Assembly (NCBI RefSeq): GCF_002135295.1
Contig: NZ_NEGG01000005.1
Span: forward strand, 62,001-126,000
Source of the DNA: Acinetobacter sp. ANC 5054
GTDB lineage: Bacteria > Pseudomonadota > Gammaproteobacteria > Pseudomonadales > Moraxellaceae
Length of the DNA stretch: 64,000 bases
Direction: 5' to 3'
Shown: one piece after another, positions 1 through 9,249 of the stretch
Numbering within the stretch: position 1 is the first letter of the stretch
How the letters are laid out: each line of letters opens with the position of its first letter
Notes under the pieces: model-generated
The model's input: only the letters and a program-made list of their open reading frames with translations
Databases searched by the model: none
Told to the model about the DNA's origin: nothing
Translations under genes and position numbers: made by a program

Positions 1-1
1 C

Positions 2-778
2 GTTACTGAATACGCTGTTCGCTCACTCAACTGGCTACACAAAGCTGAATTTTTGATGAGTGCACCAAAACTTAACCTGTGTGTTGAAGACACGGGTTAT
101 GAAGTCGCATTTGCGGGTCGTTCAAACGCCGGAAAATCGAGTGCGATTAATGCATTAACCAATCAAAAGCAATTGGCACGTGCATCAAAAAAACCCGGTC
201 GTACGCAAATGATCAACTTCTTTAGCTTAGGTAATCCAGACCAACGCTTGGTCGATTTACCGGGTTATGGCTATGCTGCCGTACCTGAAGCAATGAAAAT
301 CGTTTGGCAAAAAGAACTCGAAAATTACCTGATTCACCGTGAAAGCTTACAGGGCTTAGTCTTGTTAATGGATATTCGTCATCCACTTCAACACTTTGAC
401 GTGATGATGTTGGAATGGGCGTATTCACGTAAATTGTTCGTACATGTGCTATTAACCAAGTCCGACAAACTCAACCGTGGTCCTGCATCAAAAGCATTGC
501 AAGAAGTAAAAGCTGCATTGAAAAAGATGAAGTTGAATTTCTCGATTCAACTGTTTTCATCACTCAACAAACAAGGCTTAGAAGAACTTGCCAGCGTAAT
601 GGCTGGACGCTTGAACTTCACACTTGAGCAATCACAAAATTTTGATCTCGACAGCATCCCTGAAGCATCTGAAGATGATATTGAAATCGACTTAAATGAT
701 GATCAAGACGATAATATTGAAGAATCTGAATTAGATACTGAAACGAATTCGACTGTGGCTAAACCTGAAGACCAATAA
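2..778 (+). CDS. engB: Ribosome biogenesis GTPase EngB/YihA (YsxC), 5' end outside window
   Basis: This is a TRAFAC-class GTPase needed for assembly of the large ribosomal subunit. The G motifs are all visible: P-loop GRSNAGKSS, G3 DLPGYG, G4 TKSD and a G5-like SSLN. The reading frame is open back to the window edge, and the residues before the first Met (SLNWLHKAEFLMSAP) match the conserved family N-terminus. The TTG/ATG at 53-58 is therefore internal and the true start lies upstream of base 1. The last 45 or so residues after GRLNFTLEQ are strikingly acidic (Asp/Glu/Asn-rich), an extension beyond the core GTPase fold. The identification is secure; the role of the tail is unknown. Confidence 0.95.
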   Translation, partial: VTEYAVRSLNWLHKAEFLMSAPKLNLCVEDTGYEVAFAGRSNAGKSSAINALTNQKQLARASKKPGRTQMINFFSLGNPDQRLVDLPGYGYAAVPEAMKIVWQKELENYLIHRESLQGLVLLMDIRHPLQHFDVMMLEWAYSRKLFVHVLLTKSDKLNRGPASKALQEVKAALKKMKLNFSIQLFSSLNKQGLEELASVMAGRLNFTLEQSQNFDLDSIPEASEDDIEIDLNDDQDDNIEESELDTETNSTVAKPEDQ

Positions 779-844
779 TTTAAATATCTCAATGTTCATC
801 TGATGATTGTCTGACAAAAATCAGCAGATGATGATAATGAAATG

Positions 845-879
845 TCCTGTATTGCTAATCACAATACAGGATTTTTTTT
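845..879 (+). terminator. Rho-independent terminator of engB
   Basis: A perfect 10-bp stem (TCCTGTATTG / CAATACAGGA) with a 7-nt loop is followed by eight T residues, 66 bp after the engB stop. Confidence 0.9.
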
Positions 880-932
880 GGATACTGATCTTGCTCAATG
901 TGCACAACATCACATAAAAACAAGGACAGATC

Positions 933-1877
933 ATGAAGCTACTCTCCCGCCTTAGAAATTCTAAAATTGGCTCTTCAATCGAATATAGAATCAAACCGCG
1001 TAAAGTAAAATTTGAGTGGCAAGACACCCAAGTTGACTGGGTGCCGAACCAACCTTTTGTCAGCTATTTCATTAATGAAATTAATATGATTTTGCCCGCT
1101 GGAGAATTTTGGTTTTGCCGTCTCTACAACAAGGTATTACCGCAAATCACGGATGAAAAACTTAAAGCAGATGTACAAGCCTTCATTCGTCAAGAAGCCA
1201 TGCATGCACAAGCCCATAACTCTGCCAATAAAGAATATTTAACTCAACGTAAAATTGGCATTCAGCGTAACTTAGACGTGATGGATTTGCTGTTTAGCAA
1301 GCTATTGGCCGATCAGCCGCTTGGTCTGACTGTCCCGAAAATTTTAGACCATCAATGGGATGTGTTTCGACTAGGTATAGTCGCAACCGTTGAACACATG
1401 ACTTGTGTACTCGGCAAATATGCTCTTTACAACACCGAATGGGAAAACCTAGGTGCTGACGCCAATATGTTGGATTTGGTGAAATGGCACGGTGCAGAAG
1501 AAATTGAACATCGCACTGTCGCATTCGACCTTTATCGTCATTTAGGTGGAAGTTATATTGCACGCTATTATCAAAGTGTGATCGTCATTGCTGCGGTGCT
1601 GGGTTTATGGGTCGATGGTGCAGCACATATTATGAAACAAGATTTACGCTATGCTTCGATTAAACCTGCGGTTTACAAACCATGGATTTGGCGTGAATGG
1701 GCACGCATTGCTCAAAAGGATAATCGATTATTACCGCATCCGCTTTGGCTCGTATCTCAACAGCTAGGCTACTTAATGCCGTGGTATGACCCTGTACATG
1801 AAGCAAAAACTGAAGATGCCATTGCCTATCTGGATCAATCTCCTGCAGCAAAACGCGCATTACTTAAAGTGGCTTAA
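933..1877 (+). CDS. Predicted metal-dependent hydrolase (PF10118 family)
   Basis: The 314-residue product matches the PF10118 'predicted metal-dependent hydrolase' family, helical proteins with ferritin-like metal ligands. Candidate ligands are Glu58 in GEFWF, EAMHAQAH at residues 88-95, the later EHMT, and EEIEHR. The substrate is unknown. AAGGA at 922-926 supports the ATG at 933. The gene is monocistronic, with its own hairpin terminator downstream and the engB terminator upstream. No signal peptide is seen. A hydrophobic stretch (YYQSVIVIAAVLGLWVDGA) near residues 210-230 could touch membrane. Confidence 0.85.
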   Translation: MKLLSRLRNSKIGSSIEYRIKPRKVKFEWQDTQVDWVPNQPFVSYFINEINMILPAGEFWFCRLYNKVLPQITDEKLKADVQAFIRQEAMHAQAHNSANKEYLTQRKIGIQRNLDVMDLLFSKLLADQPLGLTVPKILDHQWDVFRLGIVATVEHMTCVLGKYALYNTEWENLGADANMLDLVKWHGAEEIEHRTVAFDLYRHLGGSYIARYYQSVIVIAAVLGLWVDGAAHIMKQDLRYASIKPAVYKPWIWREWARIAQKDNRLLPHPLWLVSQQLGYLMPWYDPVHEAKTEDAIAYLDQSPAAKRALLKVA

Positions 1878-1927
1878 ATCATTCCCCGTATAAGTAATGG
1901 TTTAAATCATCAATCGCTTCAATAAAC

Positions 1928-1951
1928 GCAGGGTTCGCCCTGCTTTTTTTT
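1928..1951 (+). terminator. Rho-independent terminator
   Basis: GCAGGG / CCCTGC stem with a UUCG tetraloop and a T8 tail, 50 bp after the hydrolase gene. Confidence 0.88.
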
Positions 1952-2039
1952 AATAATCTACTGCTCAGCAACAGACACTTTAACCATTCGGGTTTATCTT
2001 CAATATATACAGGATCATAAAAAAGTTAAGGAGCACAAC

Positions 2040-2459
2040 ATGCATGCTCACCTCAGCGTTATTACCCTTGCTGTCAAAGATTTAGCCGCATCCTTTGCGT
2101 TTTATCATGAAGGACTCGGATTCCCCAGTAAGGGCATCATGGGTACAGAATTTGAATATGGTGCCGTGGCATTTTTTGAATTACAGCATGGATTAAAACT
2201 GGCACTCTGGCCACAAGACAGTCTCAGTCATGACACAGGTTTAAGCCCTTCTGCCTTTTGTCCAATACAAATGACTTTAGGCCATAACGTGAATAGTCCT
2301 GATGTGGTCGATGAAATCATGCAGCAAGCCCAACTCGCAGGAGCCAAAGAAATTAAGCCTGCACAACCCACCTTTTACGGCGGCTACGCAGGCTATTTTC
2401 AAGACCTAGACGGACATCTTTGGGAGATTGTCTACAATCCGCATCTCGATTTAATCTAA
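2040..2459 (+). CDS. VOC-family (glyoxalase/bleomycin-resistance fold) protein
   Basis: This 139-residue protein has the vicinal-oxygen-chelate layout. The N-terminal half (VITLAVKDLAASFAFYHEGLGF) and the C-terminal half (YAGYFQDLDGHLWEIVYNP) form the paired babab modules, and the terminal DGHLWE supplies the usual Glu ligand. A lactoylglutathione-lyase or fosfomycin-type activity cannot be inferred from sequence alone. TAAGGAG at 2027-2033 gives an excellent ribosome-binding site for the ATG at 2040. It converges on the symporter gene with only 23 bp between the stops, and no clear terminator is visible there. Confidence 0.85.
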   Translation: MHAHLSVITLAVKDLAASFAFYHEGLGFPSKGIMGTEFEYGAVAFFELQHGLKLALWPQDSLSHDTGLSPSAFCPIQMTLGHNVNSPDVVDEIMQQAQLAGAKEIKPAQPTFYGGYAGYFQDLDGHLWEIVYNPHLDLI

Positions 2460-2482
2460 GCTGTTTTAATTTGATTTAGCGT

Positions 2483-3736
2483 TTAATTCGGTTTCACCAA
2501 AGCTGCTTCATCCAAATCTTTGGTGTGATGGTCCACCACCACACTAATCATCATATCACCTTGGACGTTGACCACTGTGCGTACAGTATCAAGTAAACGA
2601 TCGATCGGCAGCAGGATGGCGATCGCTTCCGCAGGCAGCCCAACCGATTGTAATACCATGATCATCGTGACCATGCCGGCACTTGGAATACCCGGTGCAC
2701 CGAGGGATGCAATCATTGCGGTGGCACATACAATCAGTTGCTGACCAATGGTTAAGTCCAAGCCCATCAAGTTGGCAATAAATAAAGCTGCCGCAGCTTC
2801 ATACAAGGCTGTGCCATCCATATTCAACTGTGTACCCAAAGGAATCACAAAACCTGCCGTTTGCGGACGCACGCCTAAATTTTCCTGCGCGCATTTCATT
2901 GAAAGTGGCATGGTTGCTGAACTGGAACTGGTGGCAAAGGCTGTAATGAGTGCCGCGCGCGTACCTTTAAAGAAGGTAATCGGGTTCATTTTCCCAAACA
3001 CCCAAAGCAGTAAAGGCAAAACCACGACACCATGAAAAATTGTGGTTCCTGTTACCACCGCAGCAAACTCTGCTAAACGACTGAGCACGCTAATATCTTC
3101 AGTAGCAATCAGCTTTGCCAGTAAGGCGAAAATCCCTAAAGGCGCTAGCTTCATCACCCAGCCGATCATCATCATCATGATGTCAAAGAACTGCTGACTG
3201 AGCTTACGTACACTTTTAAATTTCTCACCACCTTTAACCAGCGCCACCCCTAAAAACAGCGAGAACACTACAACGGCCAAAACATTGCCTTCGCTAAAGG
3301 CTTTGAAAGGATTAATGAGGATATTTTGAATAAAGTTGGTAAAGAACGAACCAGGCGTTAGGGTGTCAGGCGTTTGATGCTGATTCATGGCATCTTGGAA
3401 CATCACAATATCTACGCCTTGCCCCACTTTAAACACATGGGCACAAACCAGACCCAATATCAGGGCCAAAGTGGTGGTCGTAACACAGCAAGCCAAGGTG
3501 ATTTTCCACGTCCGACTCAGTTGCCCACCCGCTTGTAAGCTAGAAACCCCAACCACGATGGAGCTAAAAATTAATGGAATAAGCAACATTTTGAGTAAGC
3601 CAATAAAAATACTACTGGCAATACCCAACCCGTACAGACTACCCGCTAAAAACTGCGTTTCAGGGAACTGTAATAATAGAAACCCAAAAGCCACACCTAA
3701 TATTGCGGCAACTAATATCTGCGTATTTAAGCTCAT
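2483..3736 (-). CDS. Dicarboxylate/acidic amino acid:cation symporter (SDF/DAACS family)
   Basis: This inner-membrane elevator-type symporter of 417 residues belongs to the GltP/DctA/glutamate transporter family. Landmarks are the serine-rich hairpin tip SSSS (270-273), NMDGT (305-309), GAPGIPSAG (346-354) and LLDTVRTVVNVQGD (381-394). Arg386, equivalent to the side-chain-binding Arg of GltPh TM8, favours an acidic substrate (glutamate, aspartate or C4-dicarboxylate) over a neutral amino acid. The exact substrate cannot be decided. The gene appears monocistronic. Confidence 0.9.
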   Translation of the reverse strand: MSLNTQILVAAILGVAFGFLLLQFPETQFLAGSLYGLGIASSIFIGLLKMLLIPLIFSSIVVGVSSLQAGGQLSRTWKITLACCVTTTTLALILGLVCAHVFKVGQGVDIVMFQDAMNQHQTPDTLTPGSFFTNFIQNILINPFKAFSEGNVLAVVVFSLFLGVALVKGGEKFKSVRKLSQQFFDIMMMMIGWVMKLAPLGIFALLAKLIATEDISVLSRLAEFAAVVTGTTIFHGVVVLPLLLWVFGKMNPITFFKGTRAALITAFATSSSSATMPLSMKCAQENLGVRPQTAGFVIPLGTQLNMDGTALYEAAAALFIANLMGLDLTIGQQLIVCATAMIASLGAPGIPSAGMVTMIMVLQSVGLPAEAIAILLPIDRLLDTVRTVVNVQGDMMISVVVDHHTKDLDEAALVKPN

Positions 3737-3935
3737 TGTGCTTTGCTTTTATCATCCTTTATGCAGGCACTATGCCATGCGAGATACTGATAATCGAGGA
3801 TTTTTTTGTCACAACCTTTGCAGACAAGTTGCTAAAGACGGTACAATCAAATCACCTATAAATTTAAATAAGCTGGCACACTCTGTGCATCTTTTCGTGC
3901 AAGAAATTTAATACAGGCTATAAAAGAGCACCTTT

Positions 3936-4064
3936 ATGAAAAGAATTCTATTGGCAAGCGCACTACTTTGCTGCATCGGGCAGGTTTTCGCACATTCATC
4001 GGGCACATCAGGCAAACAAGGCTGTCATCAACATGCGCCCAACAACCTTCCGCATTGCCATTAA
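3936..4064 (+). CDS. Tiny exported Cys/His-rich protein (YHYH-like)
   Basis: This 42-codon ORF begins with a clear signal peptide (MKRILLASALLCCIGQVFA, then H). The mature part is only about 23 residues (SSGTSGKQGCHQHAPNNLPHCH), carrying two Cys and several His at the extreme C-terminus. The GCH...HCH pattern resembles small YHYH-domain secreted proteins. The ribosome-binding site is weak. A strong terminator follows 17 bp after the stop, consistent with a real one-gene unit. Periplasmic location and metal binding are inferences. Confidence 0.6.
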   Translation: MKRILLASALLCCIGQVFAHSSGTSGKQGCHQHAPNNLPHCH

Positions 4065-4080
4065 CTGCCTAATCTAAAAT

Positions 4081-4110
4081 AAAAAACCGAATCAGATGAT
4101 TCGGTTTTTT
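4081..4110. terminator. Bidirectional Rho-independent terminator
   Basis: A6-CCGAATC-AGAT-GATTCGG-T6 lies between the small + strand gene and the 3' end of tesB on the - strand, so it can serve both. Confidence 0.9.
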
Positions 4111-4126
4111 ATTGAAAGCATAGCGT

Positions 4127-4999
4127 TTATTGCGATTCGATTTCACGTAAACGAATTAAGCCTTCTTGGGTCGTGCTACAGACCAATTCACCATTTTGCC
4201 ACATGCGTCCAAAGTTCAAACCACGTGAATTTGAACTCACAGTCGCATCCATGTCATACAACATCCATTCATCTACACGGAAAGGTTTATGGAAATACAT
4301 GGCATGGTCAATGCTGGCGCACTGTAAGCTTGGAGATAAATAACTTAAACCATGTGGACGTAGCGCAGTGGTCATTAAAGTGAAATCTGAGTAGAAAGCT
4401 GCAATCGCCTGATGTAACGAGATTTCGTCAACGTCTGCTGCAATTGCATCATGGGTACGAATGTAATGCGCATATGATGGCGCAGCAGGTTGCGGTTGGA
4501 ACGGATTTTGCGGATCAATTGGGCGAATTTCTACATGACGATCTCGCATAAACGAAGCACGGACGTTTTCAGGGATAAACTCGACCAGCATATTTTTAAG
4601 TTCAGCTTCCGATTTTACACTTTCAACTGCTGGGTACTCAGGCTCAGCAACCTGATAATTTAGCCCTTCTTCCTGCTCCGCAAATGACACCATGCACATA
4701 AAAATGGTTTGACCGTGTTGAATCGCACGTACCTGTCGACTTACAAAACTACGACCATCACGAATACGATCAACTTCGTAAATAATCGGGGCATTAATAT
4801 CACCGCCAAATAAGAAATAGGCATGTAATGAATGCGCAGGACGATCCGTTGTATACGATGCAGCACGTAGCGCCTGCCCGAGCACCTGCCCACCAAAAAC
4901 ACGTTTGCCGACTAAATTACGGCTTTGCCCACGGAATATATTTTCTTCCAATTTCTCAAGGCTGAGCAGATCAACCAACTCTTGTGTTAAGGCATTCAT
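4127..4999 (-). CDS. tesB: Acyl-CoA thioesterase II
   Basis: A double hot-dog thioesterase of 290 residues, the usual length for TesB, hydrolysing medium and long acyl-CoAs to free fatty acids in the cytoplasm. Family segments are visible: the GG-V-GQ region (FGGQVLGQAL), HSLHAYFL, the catalytic Asp in SDFTLMTT, the Thr/Ser region near SLQCASIDHAMYFH and the C-terminal Gln in STTQEGLIR. AGG about eight bases before the ATG acts as ribosome-binding site. The next gene, plsB, is divergent across a 288-bp spacer in which no confident promoter was found. Confidence 0.93.
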   Translation of the reverse strand: MNALTQELVDLLSLEKLEENIFRGQSRNLVGKRVFGGQVLGQALRAASYTTDRPAHSLHAYFLFGGDINAPIIYEVDRIRDGRSFVSRQVRAIQHGQTIFMCMVSFAEQEEGLNYQVAEPEYPAVESVKSEAELKNMLVEFIPENVRASFMRDRHVEIRPIDPQNPFQPQPAAPSYAHYIRTHDAIAADVDEISLHQAIAAFYSDFTLMTTALRPHGLSYLSPSLQCASIDHAMYFHKPFRVDEWMLYDMDATVSSNSRGLNFGRMWQNGELVCSTTQEGLIRLREIESQ

Positions 5000-5287
5000 A
5001 ATGAACCTATCTCTAATTTGCGATTACCTAAGCGAGGCAATATCAACAGATGTATAATAAATTGAATCTATTTTGCCATAAATTCTGACTAAAACCCTAA
5101 AGATTGACTGACTCATCTGTCACAGTATTGATGCAATATATCTGCTAAAAATACGTTTTTTAACGATAAAATCTTACAATATCTATGCAATTTGTCAGAA
5201 AATGACATACTGTTTTTATTTACAATTACGCAGAATAGATCCCCCTCAGAATCTCTGTGGTTTTGGTCATGAAAAGTAGGAGTTTGT

Positions 5288-7861
5288 ATGTCCAAGAGCG
5301 GCTTTGGTCAAATGTATCGTAAGCTTTCGAGTAAACTGCTTGACCTCGTAGTTACACCGCACGTTTTAGGTGAAGTTCCGGTTGAGCCTGTCGTAGCACA
5401 AACCGATACTGATACCGGCGTACAGACAACGAAAATTACCTGTTACGTTTTACAAAATCATTCACGCAGTAATGCTTTAATTGTCGATGGCGAAACTCGA
5501 CGCTTAAAATTGCATCCTGCGCTCGATCCAATGCAATTGGGTGTACAAACTGAAAAAGCATCTGTGCTGTTTTTACAGCATCATGATGAAGATAACCTAC
5601 TCAATCCGCCACCACACGCATTCCCACCGCGTTTACTTCGTCTAATTGAACTCTTAGAAAAAAATCCAGAGCTAGACGTGGAATTGGTTCCTGTAACTGT
5701 ACTTTGGGGACGTGAACCTGATAAAGAAGATTCATGGTTCAAACTGCTATTTACTGATACTTGGTCAACCCCAAGTAAAGTTAAACAGTTGGTGAATATT
5801 GGTCTTCATGGTCGTCAATCGTATTTAGAGTTCCATGAGGTGCAATCCTTACGTAGCTTGATTGAATACGCAAAAACCACACATCCAAACCTCTCTCCTG
5901 CCACCTATATTGTAAATTCGCTGAATAACTATTTAGATGGTCAACGTGAAGTGGTATTGGGCCCCGATTTATCGGATCGTCGCAATATCATGCATGGTCT
6001 GATCAAATCTTCAGACGTGCAAGATGCCATTCGCCGTGAAAGTATTCGCAGTAAAATCAGCATGGTTGAAGCCGAGCGTCGTGCAATTGGTTATTTAAAT
6101 GAAATCGTTTCTGACTATTCAGCTTCGACTGTCCGTTTTGCCGACCTTGCGCTAACACGTCTTTGGACACAGTTATATGACGGTGTTGAAGTCCATAACT
6201 TCAGTACTGTGCGTGAACTCGCAAAAGACTATGAAATCGTCTATACGCCATGTCACCGTAGTCATATCGACTATTTATTGCTGTCTTATGTGATTTATAA
6301 ACGTGGTTTGATGGTGCCGTACATTGCGGCAGGTGACAACTTGAACATGCCATTTGTAGGGCAAATTTTACGTGGTGGTGGCGCATTCTTTATTCGCCGT
6401 ACCTTCCGTGGAAATGGCTTATACACTACTGTATTTAAAGAATATCTTTACAGCATTTTGTCTCGTAACACGCCTTTAGAATACTTCATTGAAGGCGGTC
6501 GTTCACGTACAGGTCGTTTGTTACCACCAAAAACTGGGATGTTGGCAATGACTGTACATAGTCATTTGCGTAACCCTGCTAAACCGATTGTGTTCTTGCC
6601 GACTTATATTGGTTATGAACGCTTGATGGAAGGTGCAACCTACGTAGGTGAAATGAATGGTAAGCCGAAAGAAGGCGAATCGATTTTAGGCATTGTGAAA
6701 ACCTTGCGTAAAATTGAGCGTATTTTTGGTAAAGTGCATTTGAACTTTGGTGAGCCGGTTTTCCTTGATGATATGTTGAAAATGCACAATGCAGACAACA
6801 TCAAAATCGAGAAAAATGACGATCCTATTCCGCAAGAAGTATCTAATGCAATTAACAGCTCTGCACATGCGATTTTAGAAAATATCAACCGTGCGGCTGT
6901 GGTTAACCCTGTTTCCTTGCTTTCACTGATTTTACTTGCAACCTCTAAACATACTTTAGATGAAGAAATCTGCGTGAAGCAGCTCGACACCTATCGCGAT
7001 TTGTTAACAGCTTTGCCATATGACCAACGTATGCAAGTGACACCTTTATCTGGTAAAGAAATCATTGCCTACGGTTTAAAACTGAAACTGATTAAACGTG
7101 TGAATCACGTTTTAGGTGACATTATTGCGATTGCAGATAATCAAGCGATTTTACTGACTTACTTCCGCAATAACATTTTGCATGCATTTATTTTACCGTC
7201 TTTAATCGCAGCATTGGTTGAACACAATGGTTCGATTCGTCATGGCGATTTAATCAATGTCATTCGCACACTGTATCCATTCTTAAAAGCTGAGCTATTC
7301 CTTAAATGGGAAGATGAAGAGCTGAAAGATCAAATTTGTGCCTATGCTGGCGTGCTGATTAAAGCAAAATTAATCACGCAAGATGCTGAGGGTAATTTAA
7401 TTTCTCCAGCGCCAAACTCAGAGCAACACAACCAGTTGGTAGTACTTGCCGCACCTGTTATGCAAAGTCTAGAGCGTTATTACATGACTCTGGCTTTAAT
7501 CACTCAACGTGGTTCTGGCAATATTTCAACACGTCAGGTTGAAGAATTAAGTCATCTTGTGGGTCAGCGTTTGTCTGTACTTTATGAGTTCAATTCACCT
7601 GAATTCTTTGATAAGTCTTTATTCCAAAGCTTCATTAAGGTATTGACTCAGCAAGGCTATATCAGCACCAACGAAGAAAATGCGATTGTCTTTGATGAGA
7701 ACTTCCAAAACGTGGCGCAGTACGCCAACCTTGTTTTGGATGATGTTACCTTACAGATGCTTCAGCACATTACCACCTTTAGTGATGAAGAACTTAAAGA
7801 AGCTTTAGATAAAGTTGCTGCTGAACAAGCGAAGAAACGTTTAAAGCGTAAGAAGAAGTAA
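5288..7861 (+). CDS. plsB: Glycerol-3-phosphate 1-O-acyltransferase
   Basis: PlsB transfers an acyl group from acyl-ACP/acyl-CoA to sn-glycerol 3-phosphate, the first committed step of phospholipid synthesis, at the inner membrane. All acyltransferase blocks are present: HRSHID near residue 324 (catalytic His/Asp), the FIRRTFRG block, FIEGGRSRTG near 400 (glycerol-phosphate binding) and FLPTYIGYERLMEG. At 857 residues it is slightly longer than the E. coli enzyme (807). The C-terminus is very basic (AAEQAKKRLKRKKK). AGGAG upstream supports the ATG at 5288. It stands alone, divergent from tesB. Confidence 0.97.
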   Translation: MSKSGFGQMYRKLSSKLLDLVVTPHVLGEVPVEPVVAQTDTDTGVQTTKITCYVLQNHSRSNALIVDGETRRLKLHPALDPMQLGVQTEKASVLFLQHHDEDNLLNPPPHAFPPRLLRLIELLEKNPELDVELVPVTVLWGREPDKEDSWFKLLFTDTWSTPSKVKQLVNIGLHGRQSYLEFHEVQSLRSLIEYAKTTHPNLSPATYIVNSLNNYLDGQREVVLGPDLSDRRNIMHGLIKSSDVQDAIRRESIRSKISMVEAERRAIGYLNEIVSDYSASTVRFADLALTRLWTQLYDGVEVHNFSTVRELAKDYEIVYTPCHRSHIDYLLLSYVIYKRGLMVPYIAAGDNLNMPFVGQILRGGGAFFIRRTFRGNGLYTTVFKEYLYSILSRNTPLEYFIEGGRSRTGRLLPPKTGMLAMTVHSHLRNPAKPIVFLPTYIGYERLMEGATYVGEMNGKPKEGESILGIVKTLRKIERIFGKVHLNFGEPVFLDDMLKMHNADNIKIEKNDDPIPQEVSNAINSSAHAILENINRAAVVNPVSLLSLILLATSKHTLDEEICVKQLDTYRDLLTALPYDQRMQVTPLSGKEIIAYGLKLKLIKRVNHVLGDIIAIADNQAILLTYFRNNILHAFILPSLIAALVEHNGSIRHGDLINVIRTLYPFLKAELFLKWEDEELKDQICAYAGVLIKAKLITQDAEGNLISPAPNSEQHNQLVVLAAPVMQSLERYYMTLALITQRGSGNISTRQVEELSHLVGQRLSVLYEFNSPEFFDKSLFQSFIKVLTQQGYISTNEENAIVFDENFQNVAQYANLVLDDVTLQMLQHITTFSDEELKEALDKVAAEQAKKRLKRKKK

Positions 7862-7883
7862 GCTCCTTCTCCCGCCTTAAAAG

Positions 7884-7917
7884 GCATAGGCATTTACATT
7901 TTTGTAGATGCCTATGC
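7884..7917 (+). repeat. Long hairpin downstream of plsB, no T-tract
   Basis: GCATAGGCAT and ATGCCTATGC form a 10-bp stem that extends inward through a G-T pair and TACA/TGTA to about 15 bp. No T-run follows on either strand, so it may be a 3'-end stabiliser rather than a terminator. Confidence 0.6.
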
Positions 7918-7956
7918 TATGAATTAATGAAATAAAGAATCTTTTTAGGATAGTGT

Positions 7957-8382
7957 ATGTTACAAAAAGCGACTGAACTCGATTTTCCGCATCTGATTGA
8001 TCTTTGGGAAAGATCAGTTAGAGCAACCCATGACTTTTTACCAGAGGAGGAGATTAATCACTTAAAACCATTAATTTTGAATGAATATTTCCATCATGTA
8101 TTACTGCATAAATATGTTCAAGATGAAAAAATCATCGGTTTTATCGGTACCAGTAGTGACAATATCGAAATGCTATTTATTGATCCTGATTTTAGAGGGC
8201 AAGGCGTAGGACGCATTTTAACCAACTTTGCAATCACAGCTTTAAAAATAGAAAAAGTTGATGTAAATGAGCAAAACCTTCAAGCCGTTGGGTTTTATAA
8301 AAAACTCGGATTTAAAATTATCGGGCGATCTGAATTAGATGGTCAAGGTAAGCCCTACCCCATTTTGCATTTAAAAATTTAG
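7957..8382 (+). CDS. GNAT acetyltransferase, YjaB-like
   Basis: This 141-residue single-domain GNAT protein aligns from memory with E. coli YjaB along its length: RSVRATHDFL near the start, MLFIDPDFRGQGVGR (the acetyl-CoA-binding R-x-x-G-x-G/A loop), VNEQNLQAVGFYKKLGF and the C-terminal GKPYPILHL. The acceptor substrate is unknown. AGGA about eight bases upstream supports the ATG. It follows plsB by 95 bp across a hairpin, so it may have its own transcript. Confidence 0.85.
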   Translation: MLQKATELDFPHLIDLWERSVRATHDFLPEEEINHLKPLILNEYFHHVLLHKYVQDEKIIGFIGTSSDNIEMLFIDPDFRGQGVGRILTNFAITALKIEKVDVNEQNLQAVGFYKKLGFKIIGRSELDGQGKPYPILHLKI

Positions 8383-8418
8383 TTTTTTAAATATATAAAT
8401 ACTTCTTATACAGCATCT

Positions 8419-9216
8419 TTAATTATTTCTTATTTCATCTTCACTCTTTAACACAAACCCACTCTCCAGTATTCGCTTGGCATAAATCTTTTTCCCTGTT
8501 TCTGTTTTACTCTCTAAAACTAATTCAGGGAAATGCATGGCTTTTTGCAACTCAAGAATTCTTTCATGTAAGGGTTGTGGTCGGTTATTCGTACAAATAT
8601 ATGATTTTTCAACATGTTCCACGTGAAGCAAATGCACTAAGAAACTCGCAAGATCATCAATATGAATTCGATTTGACCAATGAATATTTGGGTAGTGCTG
8701 TGTAGTTTCGGCCATCTTTTGCATACGTGCAGTCGATGTGCCATAGATTCCTGTTGGTCGTACAATTACGCATTGCTCAGGAAAAGCCTGAAGATAGTGT
8801 TGCTCCATTTCCAACAATAACCTACCCTGCGCATCGCTTGGCTTGGGAACGGTTTCATCATCAACAGATTCACCTGCATTTTCCCCATAAACTCGTGTCG
8901 ATGACACGACAATGATACGTTTTAAAGGATGTGACTTAAGCGCCCGTACAATGGGTTGTACTGAGTCGATATAGGTGTGTTGATACATCTCAATCGAACT
9001 TAAAGTCGCATTTCGAGAAGGCGCAAGCAGCACATAAACCACGTCAACAGCTTTAATCTGGGACAAATCCAATTGCTGAACATCTTGGGTTAAATGCTGC
9101 GCAAAATCAGCAGCTTTAGGCGTACGGCTCACTGTGGTAATTTGGTGATTCTGCTCAAATAATTGTTTAGCAACACGCTGAGATGTTTTACCATAACCAA
9201 TAAATAAAATATGCAT
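8419..9216 (-). CDS. NAD(P)-dependent epimerase/reductase-like (extended SDR fold)
   Basis: A 265-residue Rossmann protein starting MHILFIGYGKTSQRVA, a degenerate nucleotide-binding loop (GYGKTS instead of GxxGxxG). VVSSTRVYG and IVRPTGIYG follow, as in NAD-dependent epimerase/YeeZ-like proteins. VYGENAG supplies a Tyr, but the canonical YxxxK is not obvious, so catalysis is uncertain. It is divergent from recG with only 33 bp between starts, so the two promoters must overlap the coding regions or each other. Confidence 0.75.
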   Translation of the reverse strand: MHILFIGYGKTSQRVAKQLFEQNHQITTVSRTPKAADFAQHLTQDVQQLDLSQIKAVDVVYVLLAPSRNATLSSIEMYQHTYIDSVQPIVRALKSHPLKRIIVVSSTRVYGENAGESVDDETVPKPSDAQGRLLLEMEQHYLQAFPEQCVIVRPTGIYGTSTARMQKMAETTQHYPNIHWSNRIHIDDLASFLVHLLHVEHVEKSYICTNNRPQPLHERILELQKAMHFPELVLESKTETGKKIYAKRILESGFVLKSEDEIRNN

Positions 9217-9249
9217 TTAGCACCAAATCACTGACAAAGTTGAGGGGAC

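Noticed and set aside
3387..3911. 174-codon ORF antisense to the symporter
   Set aside because: Overlaps a well-supported gene, lacks a ribosome-binding site and has no coherent domain.
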